In this document: piece by piece, positions 8,701-16,755 of the stretch | How positions within the stretch are numbered: the first letter of the stretch is position 1 | Layout: each line of letters begins with the position of its first letter | NCBI GenBank assembly: GCA_002372275.1 | Contig: DFFP01000003.1 | Location: 81,682 to 145,681 of the forward strand | DNA from: Alphaproteobacteria bacterium UBA3773 | Lineage (GTDB): Bacteria; Pseudomonadota; Alphaproteobacteria; RF32; CAG-239 | Length of the DNA stretch: 64,000 nt | Direction: 5' to 3' | Notes under the pieces: generated by a model | Database searches by the model: none | What the model saw: the letters and a program-made list of their open reading frames with translations, nothing else | What the model was told of the DNA's origin: nothing | Position numbers and translations under genes: made by a program

Positions 8701-9970
8701 CTGAATTATAAACATACCCCAAAGGCGAAAGACGATAATTCTCAGCTCCCAAAGACAGTTCCGTATTCACACCTGCAATGCTAAGAACTTCTTGTTTTGC
8801 ATTGATAGCGACAGCATTTTGCAAAACAGCGCCCATTTCCGTTCCTGCTCGGTCAAAAGCCCGATCTTTTTGCATATATCCTATGGTTGCACCCGTAAAT
8901 GAAACAACATTTCCGTTCGGCATGGCCTCTGCTCTTAAATTCCCCAAATAATCAAAAATCGGACCTTTTGAAGCAATAGTCCCAATGACTTTTTGATCTT
9001 GAACCACCAAACCGCGCGGCGCAACGGTTGCGACATTTTTTTCGCCTCTCATAATTTTGCCCGATGGTGTTAAATAACCCAAATATGTTCCGTTTTCAGC
9101 TATTGCCACCGAATCTGTATTTAACGCAAATCCGATGACTTTGCCCTGCATATCCGCAATTTTTCCGTCAGCTCTGTAACGTCCGATCACATTTCCTTTT
9201 TGTAAAACTTCACCATTATAGCTGACATAACCTAAATACTGACCTAATTCATCAAAAGCATATCCCGATTGAACAACTTTGCCTATGACTTTACCGTCCT
9301 GGTTATATACAAAGCCGTTTGCATGGACTTTTCCGATAAATACTCCTTCAAAATCCGTCACCTGTCCGCCGGCCGATAAACTGCCGATAAAACGACCGTC
9401 AAGTGACACAACCATTTTAGATGAAATTAATTTACCTTGTAAAATTGTATTACCTTCTGTCGTTTTATACCCGTAACCCGAAGGTGAAACAAAACCGACC
9501 GTTTGTCCGTCAAAATTCACGTAAGCTCCGTTTCCGGCCAAACGACCGACAGCTGAACCGTCATCACCATATATAATTCCGGTAGACAACACAGACCCGA
9601 TCACTTCATACATATCATTGACAACCAAGCCGTTTGGTAAAACATGACCGGCAATTTTTCCCGAGGGCAATCGAACGCTCCCGTCGCCTGAAACTTTACC
9701 TAAATACTTTTGATCATTTCCAACCACAAATCCCTGCGGAACAATACCGCCGACAATATCGCCTTTTGAATCCAAAATCCAACCGTCAGCGGTGAGTTGC
9801 CCCATAATCTCATTTTGCAAATTAACGGCCGTTCCGTCCGGAATAACTTTGCCGATCATCGAACCCGTAAAATCGATTGCCGTAATATCCTGTGCCCAAG
9901 CCCCAGATATCAGACAAAATACTGATGCAAAAAGAAAAACTTGAATTTTAAGTATTTTTTGAGACAACAC
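5744..9970 (-). CDS. virB10: VirB10 C-terminal part with signal peptide and 17-residue repeats
   Basis: 1408 residues from a GTG at 9970 with GGAGG 7 nt upstream; this start leaves one base after the stop of the preceding gene, so translation is coupled. Residues 1-26 (QVFLFASVFCLISGAWA) are a signal peptide. About 30-1010 are tandem 17-residue units of the G-x-V-I-G-x-V-x-x-x-G-x-V-x-D type, more diverged than in the partner gene. About 1060-1310 is the VirB10/TrbI C-terminal domain (IPAVLARTIMSG, RNVYAEDGRNIVIPAGSRVI, then a WERLIRPDGS block), which forms the outer-membrane core channel. A Ser/Gly/Pro-rich tail follows. Normal VirB10 has an N-terminal inner-membrane helix; here that helix is on the neighbouring gene product, so this part is predicted to be exported to the periplasm. 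Confidence 0.88.
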   Translation of the reverse strand: MLSQKILKIQVFLFASVFCLISGAWAQDITAIDFTGSMIGKVIPDGTAVNLQNEIMGQLTADGWILDSKGDIVGGIVPQGFVVGNDQKYLGKVSGDGSVRLPSGKIAGHVLPNGLVVNDMYEVIGSVLSTGIIYGDDGSAVGRLAGNGAYVNFDGQTVGFVSPSGYGYKTTEGNTILQGKLISSKMVVSLDGRFIGSLSAGGQVTDFEGVFIGKVHANGFVYNQDGKVIGKVVQSGYAFDELGQYLGYVSYNGEVLQKGNVIGRYRADGKIADMQGKVIGFALNTDSVAIAENGTYLGYLTPSGKIMRGEKNVATVAPRGLVVQDQKVIGTIASKGPIFDYLGNLRAEAMPNGNVVSFTGATIGYMQKDRAFDRAGTEMGAVLQNAVAINAKQEVLSIAGVNTELSLGAENYRLSPLGYVYNSDMNIVGSLLKFGGIYDEEGDVIGYLNVNGEIESKENLKIKSGGYALNEKNQVFGRQIIPGYFALYDSKTPQYMSDSNVLFDGNGSISSKILPEYRIVKGDKNAALIPIIGFVGEGDGLVISLKGDMVGYINSKSSVFYQGSQVGRLISDQTAVGMQNNYLGSVVPLSPVLASDCRLVGALSGKGEVRSNRDNTLGHILGNGQAVSEVGQYIGYIAKVGPVYDFQNRFIGMSSETGEIWEGGQRKGCVTRTGRFYDENMALKGRVYENALVMNFENKLIGRTDMQGRFVDNSGHISGFVAPDGTVFNQESQPIGLTFKYRFAYDLQNNMVGYVLPDGNAYNEKNELFGTVAHDGEIISKKKTVGYALYDLYIYNEKNEAIGYLTSKGMVKNFAGDNLGQIDRGFLVSDDGRLIGRGARDYFVRDDKNRVIGEILLSNKVRAHNGTMIGTVSPTGDVRDDQGRLLAVARLLQYYDVTTPRAAGWAKTPQTDIKVSSLEVEGSDDMKVGGYNQKVIGVVLSPDGQYLGDYLDNGFIVDPNTGEVIGYGQDGMAYNQEGEIIGSIDEKKEVKEAPKPSSSSIFLPQDAYGITNTPTNLGPGGGYGPNERYDPVRSRALSMAQSERLQNIRMGVVTSDINPSSFTGYQDNWDNANYIMSSWRVDMSEMILADKPIPAVLARTIMSGSLGDVPVTAIVERNVYAEDGRNIVIPAGSRVIGKSAGGGSGGNGNATTGATRVDITWERLIRPDGSAFEFKAAQTGDAQGRGGALGYLDPQLMKRYGFPVSLAFMQGAINIAMAKGNTKTNENGTSTSDARAAAYQDARDNVNQTIQQIIEQVINDKMESVQAVSYVPAGTRLIIYPKTDMWLRTAEREKSSGLNDIEKPKVLLDDRDPYGSTHGKPTTDNNAGPGSSTVLYDGGNPNAQPTNSGATPLLNDGSGQQAPRAVAPVYTPPPTTSSSGQSGANVTPAADQSSSTSDDSSASSGQLF

Positions 9971-9971
9971 G

Positions 9972-12900
9972 TTAATTCCTCCGGTTCTGTGCAACTTCCT
10001 GCAGGGCATATCCCGCCACATTTTTATCTTTATCCACAAAAGAGCCGTTACTCTTAAGATACCCTATTTTTTCGCCTTTAACATTTAAAACGTCACCATT
10101 TAATGAAAGATATCCTAAATACGTGCCGTTTCCTGATAAAACAGAAGTTCCTAATTTAAAAACTTTTCCAACAATATTGTTTTGATTATCAATAGCAAGT
10201 CCGCCCGGCAAAACACGCCCTATTTGTTTATTATCCTCAGCACGCAATGTTCCATCAAATGCCACAAAACCAAGCATTTTATCTTCGTTTGAAATCACAA
10301 TATCACCTGTCAAAACTTCACCGATCGGTTGCCCTTTGCTATCCAAAACTTTCCCGTCAGCCATCATTGTTCCGATGGTCGTATTTTTTTTGCCCATAAT
10401 CTGACCATTTGGCAAAACATAACCAATCACATGACCATTAAAATCAATCACAGCCCCATACCTTAAAATGCCCAAATTCTGATCGGTCATTCCCCCGGGT
10501 AAAATCGGTGAAACAGCTTTTCCCGAAAGATTTAACACCTCTCCGTTTTGATTAAGATGTCCGCTATAATGGCCAAATAAATCAATCATAATACTTTCGG
10601 GGGTCACTTCGCCCACAACAGTTCCGTCTAAAGTTGCCACAAGTCCCTGCGGTAAAACCTTTGCCACTTTTTCACCATCTAAATCAATCACCTGCCCAAA
10701 TGCATTCACATATCCCATATATGCCCCGTTATACGAAATGGCCGGACCTTGTTTAACAATTCCACCGAGATATTCTCCTTTATTCCCGAACCAACGCCCT
10801 AAAGCATCAATTCTACCAAGCTTTTCTCCGAATAATCCGACAGCCGTACCATCAAAACTGGCCAGTCCCTGAACCTGCCCGTCTTGATCAATCAACATAC
10901 CGTGCGGAACAAGTGCTCCGAATGAATCCTGATAAAACCCGAACTGATTTCCTTTAATTTTATCAATTAAAATTCCTTCCGCGTTATAAACACCACCATC
11001 AGCAAACACATGACCGATGACATTGCCTTTTACATCTTTAACCACATTTTGCTTTGGTAACACCACACCCACAATATTGTTATAGGCATCTGCAACATAC
11101 TGATGAAGTAAAATTTTTGCCCCAGGATATTTTTCTATTTTAAGATGTCCGTCGGCCTCTAAAACACCAAGCAAATTTCCGCTTAAATCAAAAGCATAGC
11201 GTGCATCATTAAGTTTGCCGACATAAGATCCTTTTTCATCTGTCACATCTCCGTTAAAATCAACGCACCCTATTCTTTTAATAAGTCCTGAAATAACATA
11301 TCCGTTTTGATTAAGCCGACCGATAACTTTTCCGGAACTGTCTAAAACTTCTTTATATTCGGCAACCCGACCTATAATCTGACCATTATTGATGACTTTT
11401 CCATCCGGGTTCACGCAACCCACATATCTTTTCTGCGTGTCATACACACCGCCGCTGTCATCGGCAACCCCTATCGCATCACAGCTTTCATCAAAGACCT
11501 GCCCTGTTAAAACGACAGAACCTAAAAAATCACCGTTTTCGGCATACACACCGCCATCAGGATAAATTCGAACATCTTTTCTGACTTTTCCGTTTTGACC
11601 GACAAGGCCTGTTTTATCTAAAATACCAACCGGTGAACACCCCCAGCCGACAACGCGTCCGCCCTGAACACCTTGTGCAATAATTTTTGAGCCGTTTGTA
11701 TCGGTTACCAGTCCGTTTGAGCGTATCCGTCCGACAACTTTACCTTGGTCATCTGTTACTTCCCCGTTTGCCGAAACATTTCCTAAAATAGTGCCTTTTG
11801 GTGTAATAGGAATTAAATCCGCTTTGATGATTGAACCGATTGCCGTCATATCTTCTAAAATCATATTGCCGTTTTCATCGACGTAACCGATTACATTACC
11901 TTGTGCGTCTACAATTTCACCTTTTTCATTCACATAACCGATAACATTTCCGTTTGCATCCGTGATAATATGGCCCATTTCCCCGGCTTGTCCGATGACA
12001 TTTCCGTCTTTATCAACAACAGTTCCGTCCTCAAGCATTTTACCGATGATATTGCCGTTAAAATCAACCACATTCCCGTTTTCATCAACATAGCCCATCA
12101 AATTTCCGTTTTCATCATAAACCATTCGAACTTGTTTTACTTTTTCATCTTGAGCTTGTCCGATGACATTTCCGTTTTTATCCACAACATCACCGTTTGC
12201 TGTCACATAACCGATAATATTGCCGTTTTCATCACGCACCACTTCTTTAGCCGCCCTGCCGATGATATTACCATCTTTATCCACCACGGTTCCGTCTGCA
12301 TTTTTATGTCCGATGACATTACCGTTTGCATCTACCACATCCCCGTTCGCCGTCACATAGCCGATCACATTTCCGTTTTCATCATAGACAAGTTCAGATG
12401 GTGCATATCCAATCACACGACCATCTTTATCCACCACAGTTCCGTCGGCATTTCTGTGTCCGATAATATTACCGTTGGCATCTATCACATCACCGTTTTC
12501 CGTCACATAACCGATGATATTGCCGTTTTCATCAAAAACGGGGATCATATCCTTCGTTGAACCGACAATACGTTTTGTTTTCTTTAACAAATCACCATTA
12601 TCATCAACATAACCGACAACATTTCCGTTTTCATCAATCACGGAATTATCTGCCAATATCACACCGAGTTTATTGCCTTGATCATCTAAAACACTTTTAC
12701 CTGTTTGACTCACGGCCCCGATATCATTGCCGTTAAGATCTTGAACTTTTCCGTCTTCATTTAAGCGACCGATGACATCGCCGGTATCACTGACAACCGT
12801 TCCGTCATCCATCACGCGGCCGATCACATTTCCCGTGCTATCATGCACAAAACCGGCTTCTACCACTTTACCGATGACATTTCCGTTGGCATCGACCACC

Positions 12901-13817
12901 AATCCGTTTCCAAGCGCTTTTCCGATCACATTGCCGTTTTGATCATAAACCGTGCCGTCGGCTGCCACAAATCCGATGACATTCCCATTTTCATCATAGA
13001 CAAGTTTTTTGGTGCCGGCCACACCGATGATGTTACCGTCACTGTCTACGATCAGTCCGTTTTCATTCACGCGCCCGATGACATTTCCATCTTTATCATA
13101 AACAATACCGTTTTCATCGACATAACCTATTTCTTCGCCATTCGGGCCGTATGCTATCTGTCTTTTATGAAAACTATCAACTGTGCCGCCTTTAGAGCCT
13201 TCGGTTTCACAAAAATTACATTCTTCCTTTGTAATGGCATTTCCTTCAACAGGCACCTTTTCAGCTTTGGCGTCTGCAGCACTTAAATGCGATTCATGCC
13301 AAGAAATAATAAAATTATTCTGCACGTTTCCGGCGACGACAGGCGACCATTTCATCGTGATGTTACAGGTCTGATTTCCTCTGAGTTCCGCGCTGGTGCA
13401 TGAATCTTGAAAAGTAAATCCGTCAAAAGGCGGTTCGGCAAGTTTGACCGAAACAATATGAATAGATGCTTTTCCGTTTGTCCCGATTGTTAAAACGTTA
13501 TCCGCATCCGTTCCCAAAACAACCTGTCCCATACTCACAGGGTTCGGTGTTGTTGTAATCGGAAGTTCTCCGCCTTCCACGGAACTAAATTCGATTTCAT
13601 CCGAAAGAAGAGGCGTCTCTGTCGTTTCATTTAAGACATCAGCGTCTTCCGTAAAAACAGGTTCTTGATAAATATCATTCTGATTAGAGCTTGTAAAGAG
13701 CAACAACAAACCAAACAGAAAGACCGCCAGCGATACAATCCCGACAATCAAGATGATACGGTTTGTTTTTTTAACGTACCTTTCCGAATTTGTTAATTGT
13801 AAAGGTTCTTTACCCAT
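9972..13817 (-). CDS. VirB10 N-terminal-like inner-membrane protein with ASH domain and 17-residue repeats
   Basis: 1281 residues with no VirB10 C-terminal domain. A short basic cytoplasmic tail (1-20), one transmembrane helix (21-42), an acidic linker, then an ASH/Hydin-like Ig domain (~90-175; NPVSMGQVVLG..., two Cys, ...MKWSPVVAGN). From ~205 to the end come about sixty tandem 17-residue repeats of consensus GNVIGKVxExGxVxDxx, very regular in the first half. The topology matches the N-terminal half of VirB10 or DotG; DotG of Legionella also carries long repeats between its membrane helix and VirB10 domain, but of another sequence. I infer a periplasm-spanning partner of the next gene product, which has the same repeats. 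The start at 13817 has AAAGGG upstream. Confidence 0.8.
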   Translation of the reverse strand: MGKEPLQLTNSERYVKKTNRIILIVGIVSLAVFLFGLLLLFTSSNQNDIYQEPVFTEDADVLNETTETPLLSDEIEFSSVEGGELPITTTPNPVSMGQVVLGTDADNVLTIGTNGKASIHIVSVKLAEPPFDGFTFQDSCTSAELRGNQTCNITMKWSPVVAGNVQNNFIISWHESHLSAADAKAEKVPVEGNAITKEECNFCETEGSKGGTVDSFHKRQIAYGPNGEEIGYVDENGIVYDKDGNVIGRVNENGLIVDSDGNIIGVAGTKKLVYDENGNVIGFVAADGTVYDQNGNVIGKALGNGLVVDANGNVIGKVVEAGFVHDSTGNVIGRVMDDGTVVSDTGDVIGRLNEDGKVQDLNGNDIGAVSQTGKSVLDDQGNKLGVILADNSVIDENGNVVGYVDDNGDLLKKTKRIVGSTKDMIPVFDENGNIIGYVTENGDVIDANGNIIGHRNADGTVVDKDGRVIGYAPSELVYDENGNVIGYVTANGDVVDANGNVIGHKNADGTVVDKDGNIIGRAAKEVVRDENGNIIGYVTANGDVVDKNGNVIGQAQDEKVKQVRMVYDENGNLMGYVDENGNVVDFNGNIIGKMLEDGTVVDKDGNVIGQAGEMGHIITDANGNVIGYVNEKGEIVDAQGNVIGYVDENGNMILEDMTAIGSIIKADLIPITPKGTILGNVSANGEVTDDQGKVVGRIRSNGLVTDTNGSKIIAQGVQGGRVVGWGCSPVGILDKTGLVGQNGKVRKDVRIYPDGGVYAENGDFLGSVVLTGQVFDESCDAIGVADDSGGVYDTQKRYVGCVNPDGKVINNGQIIGRVAEYKEVLDSSGKVIGRLNQNGYVISGLIKRIGCVDFNGDVTDEKGSYVGKLNDARYAFDLSGNLLGVLEADGHLKIEKYPGAKILLHQYVADAYNNIVGVVLPKQNVVKDVKGNVIGHVFADGGVYNAEGILIDKIKGNQFGFYQDSFGALVPHGMLIDQDGQVQGLASFDGTAVGLFGEKLGRIDALGRWFGNKGEYLGGIVKQGPAISYNGAYMGYVNAFGQVIDLDGEKVAKVLPQGLVATLDGTVVGEVTPESIMIDLFGHYSGHLNQNGEVLNLSGKAVSPILPGGMTDQNLGILRYGAVIDFNGHVIGYVLPNGQIMGKKNTTIGTMMADGKVLDSKGQPIGEVLTGDIVISNEDKMLGFVAFDGTLRAEDNKQIGRVLPGGLAIDNQNNIVGKVFKLGTSVLSGNGTYLGYLSLNGDVLNVKGEKIGYLKSNGSFVDKDKNVAGYALQEVAQNRRN
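11860..13140 (-). repeat. 51-bp tandem repeat array within virB10-N
   Basis: The most regular stretch of the repeat, roughly 25 units of 51 bp, each containing a variant of GGNAATGTNATCGG on the minus strand (17 codons per unit). Flanking parts of the gene, and the next gene, carry more diverged units of the same period. Two long plus-strand frames opposite it are by-products of the periodicity. Confidence 0.85.
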
Positions 13818-13831
13818 TTTTCAGCCCTTTG

Positions 13832-15433
13832 TTATTGAATACGAACCACACTACAAAATACACCGTTTCGACCCAGTTTACTACAAATATCATCACCATC
13901 ATCAAGTGAGGGGATAGGACCGATTCTCAAGTGGAAGAGTTCTTTACCTTGACCGTCAGCCGGCGCATCAACCGAGTAGAACGGCTGGTACGATTTCAAG
14001 ATTGAATTATATTTTCTTGATAACTCACTCCACAAATTCTCCAGATTTGACACATCAGCATCTGTTCCAAGCTCAACCGAAATGGTAGCGGCATTTTCGT
14101 TTTCAAACCCGAGACCGTATTTATATCCCGAAAGCGAATCAGGAATATTCATATTACCGCTAAATTGTGATTTATACATTGTACGATAGCCGTTCGGTGA
14201 TTGACCGTCCTTGCCGTTTAACATATATTCCGGCACCATAATCTCACCATTTTGGCCCACACGAATATCTGATTGCCCGGCTGTGGTCCACATAGAGGCT
14301 GTTCTTCCGTCAACATCTGCTACGCCATTTGAAAACCCTTGAACTTCCGAATTTTTACCCGTACCACTCATTCCTTCCGGAAGCGGTGCAGGTACCTGCC
14401 AATCATTTGTATCAGCATGGATATTATAAATACCAGCATCATCTGAACGACGCAGTTTCAAACAAACAAGACGCTTTCCGTTACGAAGAACCATATCTCC
14501 CACGCCTTCCACAACAATCAAACGATTGTTCGGACCTTTTGTTCTAAATCCGACCGGTGTTTCACTACGTTCCACAATTAAAGTCACAATCGGACGTTGT
14601 ACCATGTTTAAGGCTTTTTCACCTAAATCAATATAGGTAAAAATATCGTCACGCCAAACACGTTCCGGTGCAATCACGACATCATCCGGGTTCGGCACAT
14701 AAACTTCCACATCGAACTTCATTTGCGCCGGATCAAGCGGAATACTTTGAATCCAGTCTTCTTTTTGATAACGCCTTGTAAAAGAAGAATAAGCTGCCGC
14801 ATCATCTCCGCCCGAGTATTTACTGGCATTTAATTTACTACCCAATCCTGACGAACCGGAGCTGCTACCACCTGTTTTTTTTTGATCCCCAACCACATCA
14901 ATATCAATAATGGCATTTGTCAGACGCTCCGTATTCACACCTTCGCTTCTGACATAAAACACATATTTATTCCCCGATCTGCCGAATACAATCATATTTG
15001 TATCGACCCCGATGGTTGTTGAACCGGGTTGCATAAAGAGCAAAATAGAATTCGGCGAACTTGAAGTTTTCACATCAAAAACGTTCTGGTCACCGATATA
15101 AACGCTTTCAACGAGTTCCCACTCCGGGAAATTGATAAGGGTTAACATACCGGCGCGTACTCTGATCGGTAAAACCAAATCTGGTGACCAATAATACTTT
15201 GAATAAGCAGGCTTTGATTGCCCTTCACCTAAATTCTGAAGCGGATCAAGCCATGCACTTTGCATCATACCGAGCGAACCGATACCCGCATAATCCAAAT
15301 TCATCGGTTGATATTGTCCTTGGGATTGATCGGCATTTTGATCTAAACTTCCCGTTGTTGCCTGTGCATGCGCGCAAGTTGCACCAACAAGAGCGCTTAA
15401 AACAATCAATCCTTGATAAATTCTATTTTTCAT
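13832..15433 (-). CDS. virB9: VirB9-family outer-membrane core protein fused to SPOR domain
   Basis: 533 residues. Signal peptide 1-23. About 60-190 is the VirB9/CagX N-terminal domain (PDLVLPIRVRAGMLTLINFP, then VDTNMIVFGRSGNKYVFYV). About 235-350 is the C-terminal VirB9 domain (APERVWRDDIFTYIDLG ... RLIVVEGVGDMVLRNG) that lines the outer-membrane pore with VirB10 and VirB7. After a linker, ~452-533 matches a SPOR domain: VSVELGTDAD, NLWSELSRKYNSIL, LFHLRIGPI, and a final Cys-Val-Val strand. SPOR domains bind glycan strands lacking stem peptides. DotH is the equivalent in Dot/Icm systems. The gene lies 14 bp upstream of virB10-N. Confidence 0.87.
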   Translation of the reverse strand: MKNRIYQGLIVLSALVGATCAHAQATTGSLDQNADQSQGQYQPMNLDYAGIGSLGMMQSAWLDPLQNLGEGQSKPAYSKYYWSPDLVLPIRVRAGMLTLINFPEWELVESVYIGDQNVFDVKTSSSPNSILLFMQPGSTTIGVDTNMIVFGRSGNKYVFYVRSEGVNTERLTNAIIDIDVVGDQKKTGGSSSGSSGLGSKLNASKYSGGDDAAAYSSFTRRYQKEDWIQSIPLDPAQMKFDVEVYVPNPDDVVIAPERVWRDDIFTYIDLGEKALNMVQRPIVTLIVERSETPVGFRTKGPNNRLIVVEGVGDMVLRNGKRLVCLKLRRSDDAGIYNIHADTNDWQVPAPLPEGMSGTGKNSEVQGFSNGVADVDGRTASMWTTAGQSDIRVGQNGEIMVPEYMLNGKDGQSPNGYRTMYKSQFSGNMNIPDSLSGYKYGLGFENENAATISVELGTDADVSNLENLWSELSRKYNSILKSYQPFYSVDAPADGQGKELFHLRIGPIPSLDDGDDICSKLGRNGVFCSVVRIQ

Positions 15434-15448
15434 CTGTATTTTCCTTTT

Positions 15449-16183
15449 CTATTCGGTTTTCGTACGCGACAGTGACCACGCAATAACAGTAAATCCAATC
15501 GGATTATTCAGCCTTTCACCATATTTAACTGTCTTTTTGCGATAAAAAACTTTGAGCGATGCCGTCCAGTAGCTAACTGTAGGCGCTGTTGAATCCGGGT
15601 ACATATCTCGTGCTTCATATTCCACCTGCCAAAGACCGCGACTGAGTTCGTTGACCGTCATAATACGTATCACACGTGTTAAACCTCTGTCACGTATTTC
15701 TTTTAAGGCACGATTAGCCGTTTTATCCAAAAAGGCCTGATATACGGCAGATGACGACATTTCCTGCAAACTACCGCCAGGCATCCAACGTGCTTCCATT
15801 TCCTGCACATCGCCGACAAACGCACTTCGAAGCAATACATATTCTCTGACAAAAACTTCCGTCACCGCTTTTTGATCAATCATCCCCTCTAAGGGCACAA
15901 TATCATAAATTTGTTCTTCTTTATTTTCAAAAGTGAGTAAAAACGGCTCAATCCGATAGAGCGGAACAAGCTGCATAATCGCCAAGATAAGCACAAAATT
16001 GCAACACATGCTCACCGCCACAATCACGGCAAAAGCACGCGCCGTCCACAAATAACGTTTTTCCGCAGCGTTAACAATCACAGCCTCATCTTTTTGAGGC
16101 ATAGGCGCACGCCTGACGCGCGCACCGGCGGCCGGTCCGATTAATTTTTGCTCAACATTGTTCACACCTAATCTATCTGCCAT
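15449..16183 (-). CDS. virB8: VirB8-like inner-membrane protein (copy 1)
   Basis: 244 residues. Cytoplasmic basic N-terminus, one transmembrane helix at ~48-72, then the periplasmic NTF2-like VirB8 domain: VPLYRIEPFLLTFE, REYVLLRSAF with the conserved YV..R pattern, SSSAVYQAF, YWTASLKVFY and a final NPIGFTVIAWSLSR. VirB8 is an assembly factor that bridges the inner membrane and core complex. AAAGG precedes the ATG. A full-length paralogue (16756-17523) lies just upstream with a small lipoprotein between. DotI/TraM are the distant Dot/Icm counterparts. Confidence 0.88.
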   Translation of the reverse strand: MADRLGVNNVEQKLIGPAAGARVRRAPMPQKDEAVIVNAAEKRYLWTARAFAVIVAVSMCCNFVLILAIMQLVPLYRIEPFLLTFENKEEQIYDIVPLEGMIDQKAVTEVFVREYVLLRSAFVGDVQEMEARWMPGGSLQEMSSSAVYQAFLDKTANRALKEIRDRGLTRVIRIMTVNELSRGLWQVEYEARDMYPDSTAPTVSYWTASLKVFYRKKTVKYGERLNNPIGFTVIAWSLSRTKTE

Positions 16184-16194
16184 TTTTTATACCT

Positions 16195-16374
16195 TTAGAT
16201 AGAAGCAACAAACCAATCAGGTAATGTTTTATCAAGCTCCACATGAATACACGCGCAAGGCGAAAGTTTCAATTCATTGACATCTTTTCCGATACCGACA
16301 GGTTCCGGTTCATAATACGATCCGCATCCTGAAACCATTAAAACGGCAAGAAGAACAAATATTTTCCGATACAT
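16195..16374 (-). CDS. virB7: VirB7-like small lipoprotein
   Basis: 59 residues from the ATG at 16374, which has AAGGAG 7 nt upstream; an upstream ATG at 16410 lacks a site and would spoil the signal peptide. Hydrophobic signal 5-17 ends in lipobox LMVSGC, so Cys is acylated and the protein sits at the outer membrane. Two further Cys follow (PCAC). Size, lipobox and position between virB8 and virB9 support a VirB7 role of stabilising VirB9; sequence similarity alone would not decide it. Confidence 0.7.
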   Translation of the reverse strand: MYRKIFVLLAVLMVSGCGSYYEPEPVGIGKDVNELKLSPCACIHVELDKTLPDWFVASI

Positions 16375-16583
16375 ATTAAAGCTCCTTTTTATCACAAAAG
16401 ACATTTTCATCTTATCCTTTTTCTTTTTAAAAGTCTAACATGAACACCGACGAATCCCCAACTTATCACGACAGAAGACCCCCGATTGTGAAAGAGTGTA
16501 TTTTGAAAAGATTAATATATATTAAATTTGCAAACAAAAAAAATAAAAAATTTTTTTTAATAATGACGACAAGAAAAAAAGCA

Positions 16584-16749
16584 AGCGTAAATTAACTTTT
16601 CTGCATGAGATGCCGGCTATACTTTCCCCAAAAAAAATGCGGAGAGCATGTGCAGATCATAAAAAAAGTTAGTTTAAGCGAAACGAGTGTACATAAACGT
16701 ACACGACTGAGCGTAAATTAACTTTTCTGCATAAGATGCCAGCTATACG
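16584..16749. repeat. 40-bp direct repeat enclosing a long imperfect hairpin
   Basis: AGCGTAAATTAACTTTTCTG...GCTATAC occurs at 16584-16623 and 16710-16749. Between them, ~16660-16735 folds as AAAAGTTAGTTTAAGC...GTGTAC / GTACAC...TTAACTTTT. The rest of the 16411-16755 spacer, unusually large for this operon, is A/T homopolymer-rich and has no gene. It could be a processing or attenuation site between the two virB8 genes, or a small repeat insertion. Confidence 0.6.
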
Positions 16750-16755
16750 CATTTT

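Noticed and set aside
11860..13140. CRISPR-like array
   Set aside because: Units are contiguous, without unique spacers, and are translated as a continuous protein.
11901..13286. Long plus-strand frames opposite the repeat array
   Set aside because: They only mirror the 51-bp periodicity of virB10-N (period divisible by three keeps all frames open) and lack start signals.
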